This document shows, one piece after another, positions 1 to 11,109 of a stretch of DNA of 64,000 nucleotides (the first letter of the stretch is position 1; every line of letters starts with the position of its first letter). Under the pieces are notes generated by a model that searched no databases, was not told the origin of the DNA, and saw only the letters and a program-made list of their open reading frames with translations. The stretch is from Azolla caroliniana (Eukaryota > Polypodiophyta): NCBI GenBank assembly GCA_043228905.1, contig JBHGNT010000018.1, forward strand, positions 3,906,001 through 3,970,000, given 5' to 3'. A program made the position numbers and the translations under genes.

Positions 1-2580
1 GTTGCCAATATAAGTGTCTCTTTCCAGACCCTTACTAGCGATTTGAGAAAATACCTTACGACCTTTATTTTTGGACCCCAGATTACCACAAGCATTTAAA
101 GTACAAGCAAGTGTAATATCATCTGGAGAAATAAACTCTTCTTGCATTCTATCAAAGGAGGCAAGGGCACTATCATCACAGCCGTGGCACACATATCCTG
201 TGATCAAGGTTGTCCAAGTAAACACAGTTCGCACCTGGAGCTTATCAAGCATTACCTCTGTTTCAGCTAGCAAGCCAAATTTTACATACATATCGATCAA
301 TGCACTGTCAATAACCATGTCTCCTCCAAACCCTTCCTGTAAGATTTGGGTATGTACAGCCAAGCCTTTATCTCTATCTCCAATGCAGGAACAAGCTCTT
401 AATATACATGCCAATAAGATCGTGTCTGGTTGAATATTATCGAGGTGCATCCTCTCTAAACAATTGCATACATCCTCCTGATGTCCAAGTTCAATATAGC
501 CAGTGATGAGAGCAGCCCATGAGAAAGCGGAATGGATGGGAAGCCTATGAAACACTTCCTCTGCATCAGAGAACATCCCACATTTTACATACATTTCAAC
601 CAAACTGCTGTGAAGAAGACCGTCAATATCATCCAATCCTTTACAGACCATAATCTCGTGTATTTGTTGACCTTTTTTTACAGTTTCTATATTGCTACAC
701 ACTTTCAAACAATGAACCAATGTCATGGCATCTGGAGAAATACCATCATGTTCCATCTGTTGCAAAAGATCATATGCCTGTTCATACAGCTCATGTTCGA
801 CATATCCTCCAAGAAGTGCATTCCATGAGAATGTTGTTTTATAATGTAACCGATTAAACACTGCCAATAAATCAGGAAATAAAAGGCATTTAGCATACAT
901 GTCAATCAAGGTGCTGCCAATAAAATGGTCTGATTCAAAACCCTTTTTGCATATTTCAGTGTGTATTTTCTGACCGAATCGGATTGCTCCTATATTACTG
1001 CATGCTTTCAACACGGAAGAAAAGGTGACAGCATCTGGTGCAGTCTCAAATTCCATTTTCTCTAAATACTCAACTACTTCGTCAGAATACCCATGTTGAA
1101 CATATCCACCTATTAGTGTATTCCAAGATATGACCTCTCTAGCTAAGATTTTGTTAAAAGTTTCTTTTGCTTCAACAAGATGAGCACATTTAGAATATGC
1201 ATCTATCAAACTGTTTGCAACACTCACATTTCTTTCAAATCCTTTAAGAATAATTCTGTTGTGTACTTCATTAACCTTGTGAATGGCTCCTGACATGCCA
1301 CACACTTTCAAGCAATAAGTGAATGTAATGCTATCTGGAAGGATACACTCATTTGCCATTTGTTTCAAAGAATCAAGTATCTCTTTCTCGTTCCCATCAT
1401 TCACATATCCTCCAATTAATACATTCCAGGAAACCAACGTCCGAATCTGGAGACTATTAAACACGTGGCGCGCATCTGTAAGCAGACCATACTTAGTATA
1501 CATATCGATCAAGGTGTTTCCAATGGTTACATCTCTTTCAAAACCTTTGCTTGTTATTTCTGAATAGGTTTCTGCCCCCATATGAATAGATTGTATGCTA
1601 CTGCATGATTTCAGACAGCAGACGTATGTAACAGTATCAGGAGAAATACCTTCATTCTGCAATTGTTCAAAGCATTTCAATGCTTCCTCGTCATGCCCAT
1701 AGTCTACATAACCAGTTATTAAAGCATTCCAGGAGACCACGTTCCTATCCATAGTTGAATCAAACACTTCCCGAGCTTTTGCAATCCAGCCACATTTCAC
1801 AAACATGTTAACCAATGCACTAGCAACAACAAGATTCTTTTCTAATCCTATTCTAATGATGTAGTCATACAATTCTTGACCTTTGTCAGTATCCTTCACT
1901 ATACCACAAGCTTTCAAGGTGCAAGTAAATGTGGAAGCATCGGGAGAAATCCCTTCCTTTTGCATCTCTTCAAAGTAATTGAGTCCCTCTTTACCATATC
2001 CGTGATTCACGCACGCTGAGATTATGGCAGTCCATGTGACTATATCTCGAATAGAAAGCTTTTCAAATACTTCTTGTGCTTTCAAGATTTCACCATTTTC
2101 ACTGTACATGTCAACCACGGTACTTCCAAGGAAAACATCTTTTCCAAGCAGGCTGTTTCTCGTGATCTGATCATGTATGTCACGACCTATTTCTATATTC
2201 TTCACCTTAATGCAAGCCTTGAGCAAGAGCATGAAAGAATGGCCACTGAGATGAATAGAATCATGTTCTTTCTTCATTACCATGTATATATTAAGGGCTT
2301 TCTCAGGCTCTCCATGTCTCATAAAACCACAGATTAAAGCATTCCATGGATATAAATCACGGCAAATAAGGTTTGGAGGAACCTGCAGAGAACATTTTGT
2401 GTCGCCACATTCAGCCAAAATCGAGATGATAAGGTTCTCCGAAATCCATGGAGGCTGTGCTACTTGGACGCCAATCCTCAGCAAGTAAGCACCCACAAAA
2501 TACACTGTATGGATTCTTCTCTCTCTTCTGCAACTCTGAAGGATACAGAAAAGACACTGTGGAGAAAGAAGAGGCACCAT
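1..2580 (-). CDS. Pentatricopeptide repeat (PPR) protein, PLS-type, 5' part; runs off the window
   Basis: On the minus strand one frame is open from an ATG at 2580 to base 1 (860 codons) with no stop, so the gene continues beyond the window. An in-frame TAG lies six codons upstream of this ATG, which fixes it as the first possible start. After about 75 residues a motif W-N/T-A-L-I-x-G/A recurs at W79, W183, W284, W385, W486, W586, W688 and W789. That spacing of about 101 residues is the length of a P-L-S triplet. Typical repeat phrases are visible, such as VVSWNALITGY, ALVNMFVKCG and LIDMYTKYG. PPR proteins of this class bind organellar RNA in plastids or mitochondria, usually for C-to-U editing. 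Any E or DYW domain would lie outside the window. No intron is seen. The N-terminus is not an obvious transit peptide. The family is certain; target and organelle are unknown. Confidence 0.93.
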   Translation of the reverse strand, partial: MVPLLSPQCLFCILQSCRRERRIHTVYFVGAYLLRIGVQVAQPPWISENLIISILAECGDTKCSLQVPPNLICRDLYPWNALICGFMRHGEPEKALNIYMVMKKEHDSIHLSGHSFMLLLKACIKVKNIEIGRDIHDQITRNSLLGKDVFLGSTVVDMYSENGEILKAQEVFEKLSIRDIVTWTAIISACVNHGYGKEGLNYFEEMQKEGISPDASTFTCTLKACGIVKDTDKGQELYDYIIRIGLEKNLVVASALVNMFVKCGWIAKAREVFDSTMDRNVVSWNALITGYVDYGHDEEALKCFEQLQNEGISPDTVTYVCCLKSCSSIQSIHMGAETYSEITSKGFERDVTIGNTLIDMYTKYGLLTDARHVFNSLQIRTLVSWNVLIGGYVNDGNEKEILDSLKQMANECILPDSITFTYCLKVCGMSGAIHKVNEVHNRIILKGFERNVSVANSLIDAYSKCAHLVEAKETFNKILAREVISWNTLIGGYVQHGYSDEVVEYLEKMEFETAPDAVTFSSVLKACSNIGAIRFGQKIHTEICKKGFESDHFIGSTLIDMYAKCLLFPDLLAVFNRLHYKTTFSWNALLGGYVEHELYEQAYDLLQQMEHDGISPDAMTLVHCLKVCSNIETVKKGQQIHEIMVCKGLDDIDGLLHSSLVEMYVKCGMFSDAEEVFHRLPIHSAFSWAALITGYIELGHQEDVCNCLERMHLDNIQPDTILLACILRACSCIGDRDKGLAVHTQILQEGFGGDMVIDSALIDMYVKFGLLAETEVMLDKLQVRTVFTWTTLITGYVCHGCDDSALASFDRMQEEFISPDDITLACTLNACGNLGSKNKGRKVFSQIASKGLERDTYIGN

Positions 2581-2639
2581 AACTCGCCGCCTCCATATCT
2601 AGGGTCGGATGAATCCATCATCGTCCGGGCAGCAGGGGA

Positions 2640-2998
2640 GTGTAGCAGAACTCCATGCCTGTCTTTCTGCTTTCTGCTTTCTGCTTTCTGCTTCTTGATT
2701 TTTGATTTTTGGTCTTTGCTTTTTTATTTTTGGTCTTTGGTTTTTGTTTTTTTTGTTTTTGTTTTTCAATTTTTGCTTTTTCTTTTTCAATTTTTGCTTT
2801 TTGCTTTTTGTTTTTTGCTTTTAGTATTTTGTATTTTGTTCTTTGCTTTTTGTATTTTGTTTTTTGCTTTTTGCTTTTTGTATTTTGTATTTTTTGTTTT
2901 CTGTTTTTTGTTTTTTGTATTTTGTATTTTGTATTTTGGTTTTTGGTTTTTGGTTTTTTGGTTTTTTGGTTTTTGTTTTTTGTTTTTTGTTTTCCAAT
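2640..2998. repeat. T-rich degenerate minisatellite (TTTTTGC/TTTTTGT units)
   Basis: About 360 bases consist almost only of T runs separated by G, C or A, starting as TTTCTGC repeats and drifting into TTTTTG and TATTTTG units. It lies directly upstream of the PPR gene, so on the gene's strand it is an A-rich purine/pyrimidine-biased block in the presumed promoter or 5' leader. The long open frames across it are composition artefacts. Confidence 0.9.
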
Positions 2999-3059
2999 TA
3001 TTTGTAAGTCTAGAAATTGCTAATAAACTTAGAATCTCTGGTAGTTACTAGTAAGTCGT

Positions 3060-5167
3060 CCATCAATAGCTCGTTAAATGAGAAGAACTCCTGAATGAGT
3101 TTGTAAGTGAAATCATAAGTGGTTTTAATTGGAGCAAGGATAGTGGAGGAGCAAGGCATACATGTTCTTCAAGAATCATAAAACATTGTTCCAAATTGTC
3201 ATTGCAACGAACTGTTGGTTTAATAGACTTACAAATTTTACTTTAAAGATCAATAAAACATGTAGTCAATTGCAAATACATATTGTGAAATGATTTTCCC
3301 AGAAAACCAACAGAATCAAGGAACAAATAATTTTCTAATTGAGAAGTATTGATTTGGAACACACTAGTAACTAACTAAATGTCCTAAGTAATTATCAAGG
3401 TGATACCTTTGGCACAGTGATAATCATATCTCTTGAGCCCATTATTGTTAAGATGTAAAACTTTGAATAATGTGGGGGAATTGTTGGGCTTCCTCTCTCA
3501 TCATGGAAATAATGTATATCACATGCATTGGGTTTATGAGTTTGTTCTTGTTCATCAAAACCTTACACAATAAATTAGTTAAAACCATCATGGCATGGAA
3601 TGTTGAATCGTGTTTTCCTTAATGGGCTACGTGACTAACTCATACCTTGGAATGTTGCACTTCCAAGTGTTATGATCGAGTCATGTGACACCTTCCTCTT
3701 TGTTGCCCAAATTGAGGCATTGGGGTGTTGTCACTCCCCAATGGCAAATGCCCCTATATACATCAACAAACAAAAACGCTTGCCTCTCCACTCAATGCAA
3801 CCGTGGAAGCCTTGAAGGCTTCTTAAGTTAATGTTAAATTAACACACAATCATTGCATTAATCAAGGAATATGATCGTCTTAATTTAGAAGATAATTATT
3901 ATATTAGTAGTACTATATGTCTCAATTAAGTAGATAATTATTAAGCAAAAAACATGCATATCTCCATTAATTAACGTGGAAAAGTTACGTAGAAGAAAGT
4001 GGCTCTTAGTGGATGCAAAGGGGAGAGAACGAGAACCAAAGGGTAGCTCAAAAGGGCACCCAAAGGCCCCTTTTACATGAGTTGGAAACCCTAAAGGGTC
4101 CCTTATCACATTACAATTTACTCTCCCATTGGCCATTTACGATTCTCGTCTAAAAAAAGGGTGGTTCCCCACAATTTTTAATATGGTATGTTTCTTATAT
4201 TCTTATAACTAATCTTTCACCTTGGAAACACTAAGCCTTATAGCTTTGTTAAAACTAAAAAATATACATTATTTCCCTTAAAAATGTATTATTTGCCTTG
4301 ACATAAAGGCAATGCACTAAAATAATAAGTTTGTGCGAGAACAAGCCGAATGTTTGTTAGTGGTTGCCAAGATATGTTACCCTAGTAATGTTGATATCTC
4401 ACCCCCTCAAAGGTTGATTTAGGTATCAAGAACAATATTGGATAAATTCTTATATTTGAAGTACTAGGTCTAGCCATTTGCTACTTGACTCAAAGTGGTA
4501 CATGAAATAATGGTCCTATTATATATTGTCATTGTCATTACTAACATGGACAAAGAAATCACTCAATTGATGAAGAAAGGGTTAAGATTAGGCATGGTTT
4601 GGGTTTCAATAACTCATAAACATACCCAAAAGTATTAAGAGGGGAAAACCTACTAAAATTGGAAGATTATATGGTTGTCTGAAGATTCAAACTCTTAAAA
4701 GTGTATGTGTAGGAACTCAACCATGGGTGGAAATAATAAGTTATCTTGTTGGAAAGGGTGGTATGCCCAACCGAAATATGAGGTTGTGTCTTCATGGGGT
4801 CATGATGTCAATAATGCACAATCATTTAAATGGTTAGAATCTATTATAGTTTGTAAATAATTATATTGTGTAACTATAGTAGGGGGAAATTGGAATAGAT
4901 TAGATGTGTGTGTGTGTGAGAGAAGAGACATGAGGCCGATAGAAGATAAAAGACTCAAATGTAAATTAATAATGAGTAAGAAAATACAATACTTAAAATA
5001 TTAAAATCAAACCTAGAGTTTGCACTCTTAGAGTATTTAATAAAGGTTATTGTTTAAAATTTCAATCAAATTTCAACTAATATTATTAGTAAAGAATAAA
5101 GATTTGGGAATATATATCATTATTACATGATGATGATATTATTTTAAGCGTGTTATAAAAAAACATA
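3060..5167. other. AT-rich intergenic stretch, no gene recognised
   Basis: No open frame shows recognisable protein similarity on either strand. The sequence is AT-rich and contains a possible LTR relic (3471-3800, listed separately). Confidence 0.6.
3471..3800 (+). repeat. Possible LTR relic preceded by a polypurine tract
   Basis: GTGGGGGAAT immediately precedes TGTTGGGCTTCC, which looks like a polypurine tract joined to the start of a 3' LTR. A TATA-like CCTATATACATC lies about 270 bases further on. No partner LTR, no coding remnant and no target duplication were found, so this is tentative. Confidence 0.2.
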
Positions 5168-5173
5168 TAATAT

Positions 5174-5370
5174 TGTGAAATGTCTCAAACTCTCCTACTT
5201 TCTTCCATTACATCTCAACTCTTTTATAGAGTCTCTTAGTACATTCCAAGACACCTTTTATTATCTTGGCACGCTTATATTTACTCCTCTAGTTACCTCT
5301 AACTAACCCCTAACTAAACTAAGGTATAACTCTGAGGGGTTTGACCTTGTGGTTTTACCACACGATCCCA
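5174..5370 (-). repeat. 3' LTR of the Ty3 element
   Basis: 197 bp, matching the copy at 9977-10209 except for point changes and the absence of a segment of about 35 bp (AACCCTAGTAACTTATAG region). The polypurine tract lies at 5371-5386, on its internal side. Confidence 0.88.
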
Positions 5371-5869
5371 CAACTCCCCCTTTCAAAAAACCTATGCATA
5401 TCGGTTGTGCTTGATGGTGCCTCTGATTCATTGTTGTGGGAGCTACATTTGATAAGTTGCCATTACAAATGGCGTCCAGGTTGCTCGTGTTCGATGGCGT
5501 CTCTAGTTCATCCTGCTTGTTGGCTAGGACTGAAGGGCTTTCTGATTTGTCATTGCAGGGGACATCATGGTGAGTTGCTTATTCTTGTGATGCCTGATTT
5601 GTCGTAATATCCATGGAGTGCTTGACATATGGCTTCATCCACATCACATGTGCATAGGTCATCCGCCCATTAGGATCTCAATGGAGGGAATAGGTGTTGG
5701 TCCTCATTGATCGAATGACAATAAAAAGGTTGATCCATCTATGCATCATTGATTCACCGAGTCTCGTCGCCTGATCGGGAAATAGACTAGGACCTTGGCT
5801 CCAGTTGTGTACTCTACCACATGTCAGCCTTTATCATAGCACCACTTTTGTCGGGACTGAGATAGTTGT

Positions 5870-6950
5870 AGGTTCTTGTGCATGCTCAATCATAAGATAG
5901 GTTGGATCTGTTGCAAGTATAGGCACCAATCCATTGGGTCGGCTCAAGTATTTTTGTTGGGTAGGTCCATATTGATGTCAGGGGGTAAGCGGGGGTCTCC
6001 CCCATATAGTGCTCAAAAAGGGTTGATTCGAGTCGAGGCTTGCATCAAGGTGTTATACACATGTGTGATGAAGGGTAGGATCAAGTCCCACGTTGTCAGT
6101 AATGGGTCGATGAATGCGGTAAGTTGTTGTTTAATCGTCTTGTTCATCTATTCTGTTAATCCATTTGTATGGGGGTGATATGGTGAGGTAAATATCGATT
6201 GAATGCCTAATTGTGTGGCTAATGCTTGCAGTACCTTTTCGCTAGATTACGGTCCTTTATCTGATAGGATGCAAGCTGGGCAGCCATGTGGGAAAACAAT
6301 TCGCTCTATCAGCTTTGTTGCTATGGTGACGGCTTGTGCATCCAGAATTGCGGCGGTTTTGGTTCATCGCGTCAAGTATTCGGAGATGACTAAGGTATAC
6401 TTGTTTCCTGCCTGGGATTCGGGAAAAGGGCCAACGATATCTCATCTATTAACTCAAAGGGTTCAGAAACGGTAATAGTTGGAGTTGGTCATCATTGGAA
6501 TGGGGCGGTTTAATCTCTTGACACGATTGGCATTGTTTGATGTAATCCGCGATCATTGTACGCATTTGTGGCCAATAATATCAGAGACTGATCTTTTTCC
6601 AAAACCATCGGTGATCATGAAAAATTTGCATATATAAATTCTGCAAGCTATGTGGTATGTATATTCGTGGCTCTTTTCCTGTTTGTATAAAGTATAAGAC
6701 ATTGTTTTGTAGTTGGAAATGGGTGTGTGCCTTTTTGCATGATGTTGATTGGATCTCATGGATGATTTGTCGTATTTGCTCATCAACATGTTGTAGGCTG
6801 CTATCTGTGCCATCGTTGTGGGTATTTGGACTAGTGTAGGATTGAATTGAACACATTGTGTTTCCACTCTTGACAGACCATCGGCGATTAGATTTTGACC
6901 TCCTTTTTTATAAGTTAATGTGAACCGATATTCCTGTAAAGCCATTGCCC
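5870..6950 (-). pseudogene. Ty3 RNase H end and integrase, broken
   Basis: On the minus strand the RNase H end reads YKKGGQNLIADGLSRVE, a standard Ty3 junction. It is followed by a degraded zinc-binding region and an integrase core with phrases such as DIVGPFPESQAGNKYTLV, ILSDKGP and YHPHTNGLTE. Many stops and frameshifts separate these pieces. In Ty3 elements integrase inserts the cDNA into the host chromosome; here it is non-functional. Confidence 0.85.
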
Positions 6951-8358
6951 ATCCTAATAGAAGACTTGGTGGGTATGGCTTGTTAATTAGATGAATTAGG
7001 GACTAGTGTTCTGTTTCTACCTTGACGTGGGTGCCATGCAAATAGGGATGGAACTTTGTGAAAGCTCATACGATTGCTAACCATTCATTTTTTGTTGTGG
7101 AGTAATTCTTTTTTGCAGGTGTAAGGGATTGACTTATATAGGCAATCGGCCGCTCTGCTCATGTTGTATCTACTTGTACTAGTACAACTCCCAACCCATC
7201 ATTGGATGCATGTATCTACAAAGGGAAGGGGCATGAGAAATTGGGGTGAGCCAACTGACCTGCTTGGTGTAGTGTGTCTTTCAATTGGATGAAGTTGTTC
7301 TCACATTTAGTTGTCCACTCAAACTTTGAGCCTTTTCGTAATAGGTGTTGTAGGAGTGTTGTCATGGTGGCCATGTTGGGGATGAATCAGAGTGAAAAAG
7401 TCACCATGCCTAAGAAATGCTGCAAGGACTTGACTATGGCTGGTTGGGGAAATTTGGTCACGGCCTCGATTTTCTTTGGGTTCATCTGTAGGCCTTTGGC
7501 AGAAATGATGTAGCCCAAAAACTTTAGTTGGGTGCTACCCCATCTGCATTTCTTCCACTGTAATTTCAGATTGTGTTGTTGTATTCGTTGTAGAACTGCT
7601 TGTAATGCCTGAATGTGCTGTGGCCATGTGGAAGTATGAATTAAAATGTCATCTAGGTATACGAGCATTGTACCGTCAGAGATAAGGTATGCGAATATTG
7701 AATTTGTCATCCTGTAAAACATGTTGCCTGCATCGGATAAGCCAAATGGCATCATGTTGAATTGGAATAGGCCTCTTCGTGTTCTGAAAGTTGTCTTATG
7801 TATGTCTTTTGGGTCCATTGGAATTTGCCAATATCCTGCCGCAAGTTCAATACAGGTGAAGTACGGCAAGCATCCCAAATGGTCCAAGAGATCATCGATT
7901 CACGACAGGGGGTAAAGGTCATGGATGGTGACTTGATTGAGCTTGCGAAAGTCAACACAAAATTTGTATGTGCCGTCATCCTTCTTGACCATGTGTGGCT
8001 CTGATACCCAATCACTATGTGAGGGTGAGATGATCCCCATTTGAAGCATCTCATTCACTGCCTGGTCAATGCGTGCATGATCTAAAGAGGAACGTCGCCT
8101 TGTTGTGGTCCAAATGGGTGTTCTAATGCTTGTGTTGATGACATGTTGGTCTGGGAATGAGAATGTAGTGGGCTTGTCGAATGAGTTGATTAGCTCGAGG
8201 TATTTAACTAAAACATTTTGCACATCATTTAGTTGAACCTCCTTGCTCAATGTTACCTGGGCATTGCTGATTTGGTGGGCACGTTTGCTTGTGAACAGGG
8301 GAATTGACCTTGGTTGCGGTAATGTGAGGTGATGTGTATCGAAATCAAGTTGGGCCAT
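6951..8358 (-). pseudogene. Ty3 reverse transcriptase and RNase H, broken
   Basis: Two overlapping frames carry the reverse transcriptase. The first has KKDDGTYKFCVDFRKLNQVT, the second FTCIELAAGYWQIPMDP, FQFNMMPFGLSDAG and the active-site box YLDDILI in place of the usual Y(V/I)DD. RNase H follows in several broken frames (VEWTTKCENNF-like, then RPIAYISQSLTPAKKNYST). The domain order and motifs are diagnostic for Ty3 pol. The RT frame breaks near 7890 and again near 7387. Confidence 0.88.
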
Positions 8359-8520
8359 GCTCTACATGAACCAATCACATCCAAGTGTGAGTGGGAACAA
8401 TTGATGCACACGTATGTAAAAGGTGTGTGTGATTGTGGTTGGGCCAAGCTTGAGTGTGTAGACGGTTGTGGTGTTGGACTGATATAGGCATTGGTGATTG
8501 CCGAACAACACCTTGATGGA

Positions 8521-8538
8521 GGGGGGGGGGGGGGGGGG
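8521..8538. repeat. Homopolymer G18
   Basis: Eighteen consecutive G on the plus strand, inside the protease region of the Ty3 element, where the element strand would encode a proline run. Confidence 0.95.
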
Positions 8539-9019
8539 CTTTGGAGGTTGCAAGATTGAGGCGATTGACCAAATCTTGGCTGATGGAAGATATGCTACTA
8601 CCGGAATCGAAGAGAACTTCATGTGGGCTATGGAGGATTGTGGCGATGGATGTGCGCACCGAAGAACTTGAGGATGTGGATGCTTGTATATGTGAGAGAA
8701 CAGTTTTTTGACAAGTTGGCCCAATAACTGTTGTTAGCCAACTATACTTGCACATTTTGCTTCTGTGTTTGAGCCATTTCCGACAGTGTTTCTTCACGTG
8801 CCCATAGTTATTGCAGAAAAAACATTTAGGTCTTCCTTGTGCATCACGCGTTGGCAAAGTCCTTCTTGCTTGTAGACTTGTAGTTAAGCATTTTGGACAT
8901 CGACTTCCATTGGTGTGGTGTTGCTATTGTATTGCTTCTCGGAAGTGTCATTGGATGACCAGGTCATTTGGAGCTCTGTTTGTGTTGCTACTTCAATGCA
9001 TTGTGCAATGAGGATGGCT

Positions 9020-9281
9020 TCTTGAAATGTATTGGGGCCTTGATCGCACACTTGACGATATATATCTGGGTGTAGCCGTGGCTATAAGAAGAATAGCTTC
9101 ATCAATTCTGGCATTGTCGGATTTGTACGGGTAAGTAATTGACATTGACATTCTTGAAATGTATTGGGGCCTTGATCGCGCACTTGACGATATATATCTG
9201 GGTGTAGCCGTGGCTATAAGAAGAATAGCTTCATCAATTCTGGCATTGTCGGATTTGTACGGGTAAGTAATTGACATTGTA
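9020..9281. repeat. 132-bp tandem duplication in Ty3 gag
   Basis: Two adjacent copies with period 132 begin CTTGAAATGTATTGGGGCC and end GTAAGTAATTGACATTG. They differ at very few positions. The period is a multiple of three, so the reading frame is preserved across the duplication. Confidence 0.92.
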
Positions 9282-9976
9282 ATCGTATTGCAAATTGTGT
9301 TACTGGCTCATGTTGTTGTTTGATTGTCTCTAGTTGTTGTAGCATCGTCTAAGTTGAGTCATGGTGAGCAAAATTCCTGATCATGAGGGATTTAAGTATC
9401 AACCAATTGTTCTTGGCCTCCTCTTTTTGTTGAATGAACCATGTTGTTGCGATACCCCCCAATAACGTTCTCATTTCTAGTGCTTTCCGGGTTTTGGGCC
9501 ATTGATGATAGCTTTCCACCATTTCAAAATGATCGAGCCAAGAAAGGATGTCCTCATACGGTAGACCAGAGAAGGATTTAGGTTGTACTCGTGGATCTAG
9601 GCGATTAGCGTGCCTATCTGTTTGCGAAGAGAAAAAAGATAGCATGTCTTGATTAGTCATATTTGATTGTATTGCGATGTTAGATACAACTTGTGTTAGT
9701 TGATCTATTTGGAAAGTTTGACGGTTTTCTTGGTGTTGTTGTAGGAATTTTGGATTCATGTCGGTGAATTCTATTACGTTGTTGTTATGTATTGGGGATG
9801 CCATATGATGTATGTTGGTTTCGACTTGTTGTGCCTGCATCTTGTTGTGTTGGGGTATCGTTGCGACTTCTTCTTCTTACTGTGGTGGTGTCTGATCTGT
9901 TAGAGTAGCATCTTCTTTTGTTGCGGCTCTTTCTTGATGTGGTGTCTAAGTGATGCCTGTCTTCTTCACCAAAGTT

Positions 9977-10209
9977 TGTGAAATGCCTCAAACTCTCCTC
10001 CTTTCTTCCATTACATCTCAACTCTTTTATAGAGTCTCTTTGTGCCTTCCAAGATACCTTTTATTATCTTAGCACGCTTATAGTTACTCCTCTAGTTACC
10101 TCTAACTAACCCCTAACTAAACTAAGGTATAACTCCCCTAACCCTAGTAACTTATAGTTACTTGGGTTAGGTGAGGGGTTTGGCCCTGTGGTTTTACCAC
10201 ACGGTCCCA
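9977..10209 (-). repeat. 5' LTR of the Ty3 element
   Basis: 233 bp; pairs with 5174-5370. The target-site copy TAATAT follows at 10210-10215. Confidence 0.88.
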
Positions 10210-10215
10210 TAATAT

Positions 10216-10469
10216 AAATATATTATTATACACACTTAATAATAGATACATATATTTATTTATAATATGTGACATATATATAAGATATATGACATGGAAA
10301 ATAGAATTTTAACATGTCATTTGACATATATAATTTTTAGGGGTTTTTCACATGAAAATGGAAATTTTAACTTTATATATCATTTGATGGACATTTTTAT
10401 TAGGTGTATGTTTTTTACGAGCATGACACCCATCAAATTTTTGTCTTGACTACCGACCCACCAAGTATA
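10216..10469. other. AT-rich spacer, nothing recognised
   Basis: Short AT-rich stretch between the Ty3 element and the LTR fragment. No gene or repeat was recognised. Confidence 0.5.
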
Positions 10470-10730
10470 AAGGAAAGAGGGAGATGCTTTATATGAAGTC
10501 ACCCTCTCTCTGCATTCTCTCACTAACACGCCCACTCTCTCTCTAGCAACTATAGAAGCTCATGTGTCATGGGGACCGTGGAAACTCATTAGTAATGTGT
10601 CATAGAATATGATTCTATGTCACAAAGTTAATGTTAGAAAGTAGTGGTGACCTTTGACCTTTGAGTGTTCATACATTCTCAAGAAAGGTGTGTTCACACA
10701 CCAAACTTAGGTTGAGTTTGATTCTCAACA
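10470..10730 (-). repeat. LTR fragment related to the copia LTRs at 33080 and 38040, reversed
   Basis: Read on the minus strand it starts TGTTGAGAATCAAACTCAAC, then GTGTGTGAACACACCTTT, a CACTCAAAGGTCAA block, ATAGAATCATATTCTATG and AGAGAGAGGGTGACT. All are in the same order as in the LTRs of the copia element at 33080-38512. The part after the TATA region is not recognisable. No internal domain is attached, so it is a solo or truncated LTR. Confidence 0.75.
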
Positions 10731-11109
10731 TAGTTCAACACTTAGTGCTCTTTTGGTGACAAAGTATGAGATTCGCCATGTGGCAATTGCCATGGTGTAG
10801 ACAATACAATATTTCTCTACCAATAGGGATTCTTTCATTCTCATGACTCCTACATTGGGATGGAGAGCTAAGTCTCAAGTCTGATTTCACTTGACAAAAG
10901 TTGGTTTACTGGTAATAGGGCAAAAGGCCATTTTAGTGCCATGCAAACTTATCATGGCCTAATGGAGAATGTGAAGCAAGTTTCATATATCTCCTAAGTA
11001 TGATTGTATTTGGTGATCACGATCTTCATTACCTATATCTAGAATTGGATGTAGATGACTCATGGAAATATTTTGGAATTTCCAACAATTGAATCTACAA
11101 TGATCAAGG

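Larger units (their letters stand above)
8375..9840 (-). pseudogene. Ty3 gag, zinc knuckle and aspartic protease, broken
   Basis: The gag frame starts at 9840 and reads through a retrotransposon gag domain (RVQPKSFSGLPYEDILSWLD, then a long helical region) before breaking near 9349. Further along, CFFCNNYGHVKKHC is a CX2CX4HX4C zinc knuckle, and VLFDSGSSISSIS is the protease active-site region (D-S-G). Gag normally forms the particle and the knuckle binds genomic RNA. A 132-bp in-frame duplication (9020-9281) and a poly-C tract (poly-G on the plus strand at 8521) lie inside it. Confidence 0.85.
5174..10209 (-). mobile_element. Ty3-type LTR retrotransposon, decayed
   Basis: Two related LTRs flank gag, protease, reverse transcriptase, RNase H and integrase remnants in Ty3 order (integrase last), all read on the minus strand. 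The LTRs begin TGGGA and end TTTCACA in element sense. The 6-bp sequence TAATAT is found on both sides (5168-5173 and 10210-10215) and fits a target-site duplication. A polypurine tract (AAAGGGGGAGTTG in element sense) abuts the 3' LTR. Frameshifts and stops interrupt every domain, so it cannot act autonomously. The tRNA primer was not identified. Confidence 0.9.

Noticed and set aside
2464-3051. Long open frame rich in Phe, Cys and Leu
   Set aside because: It is a translation of the T-rich minisatellite and overlaps the PPR start on the other strand.
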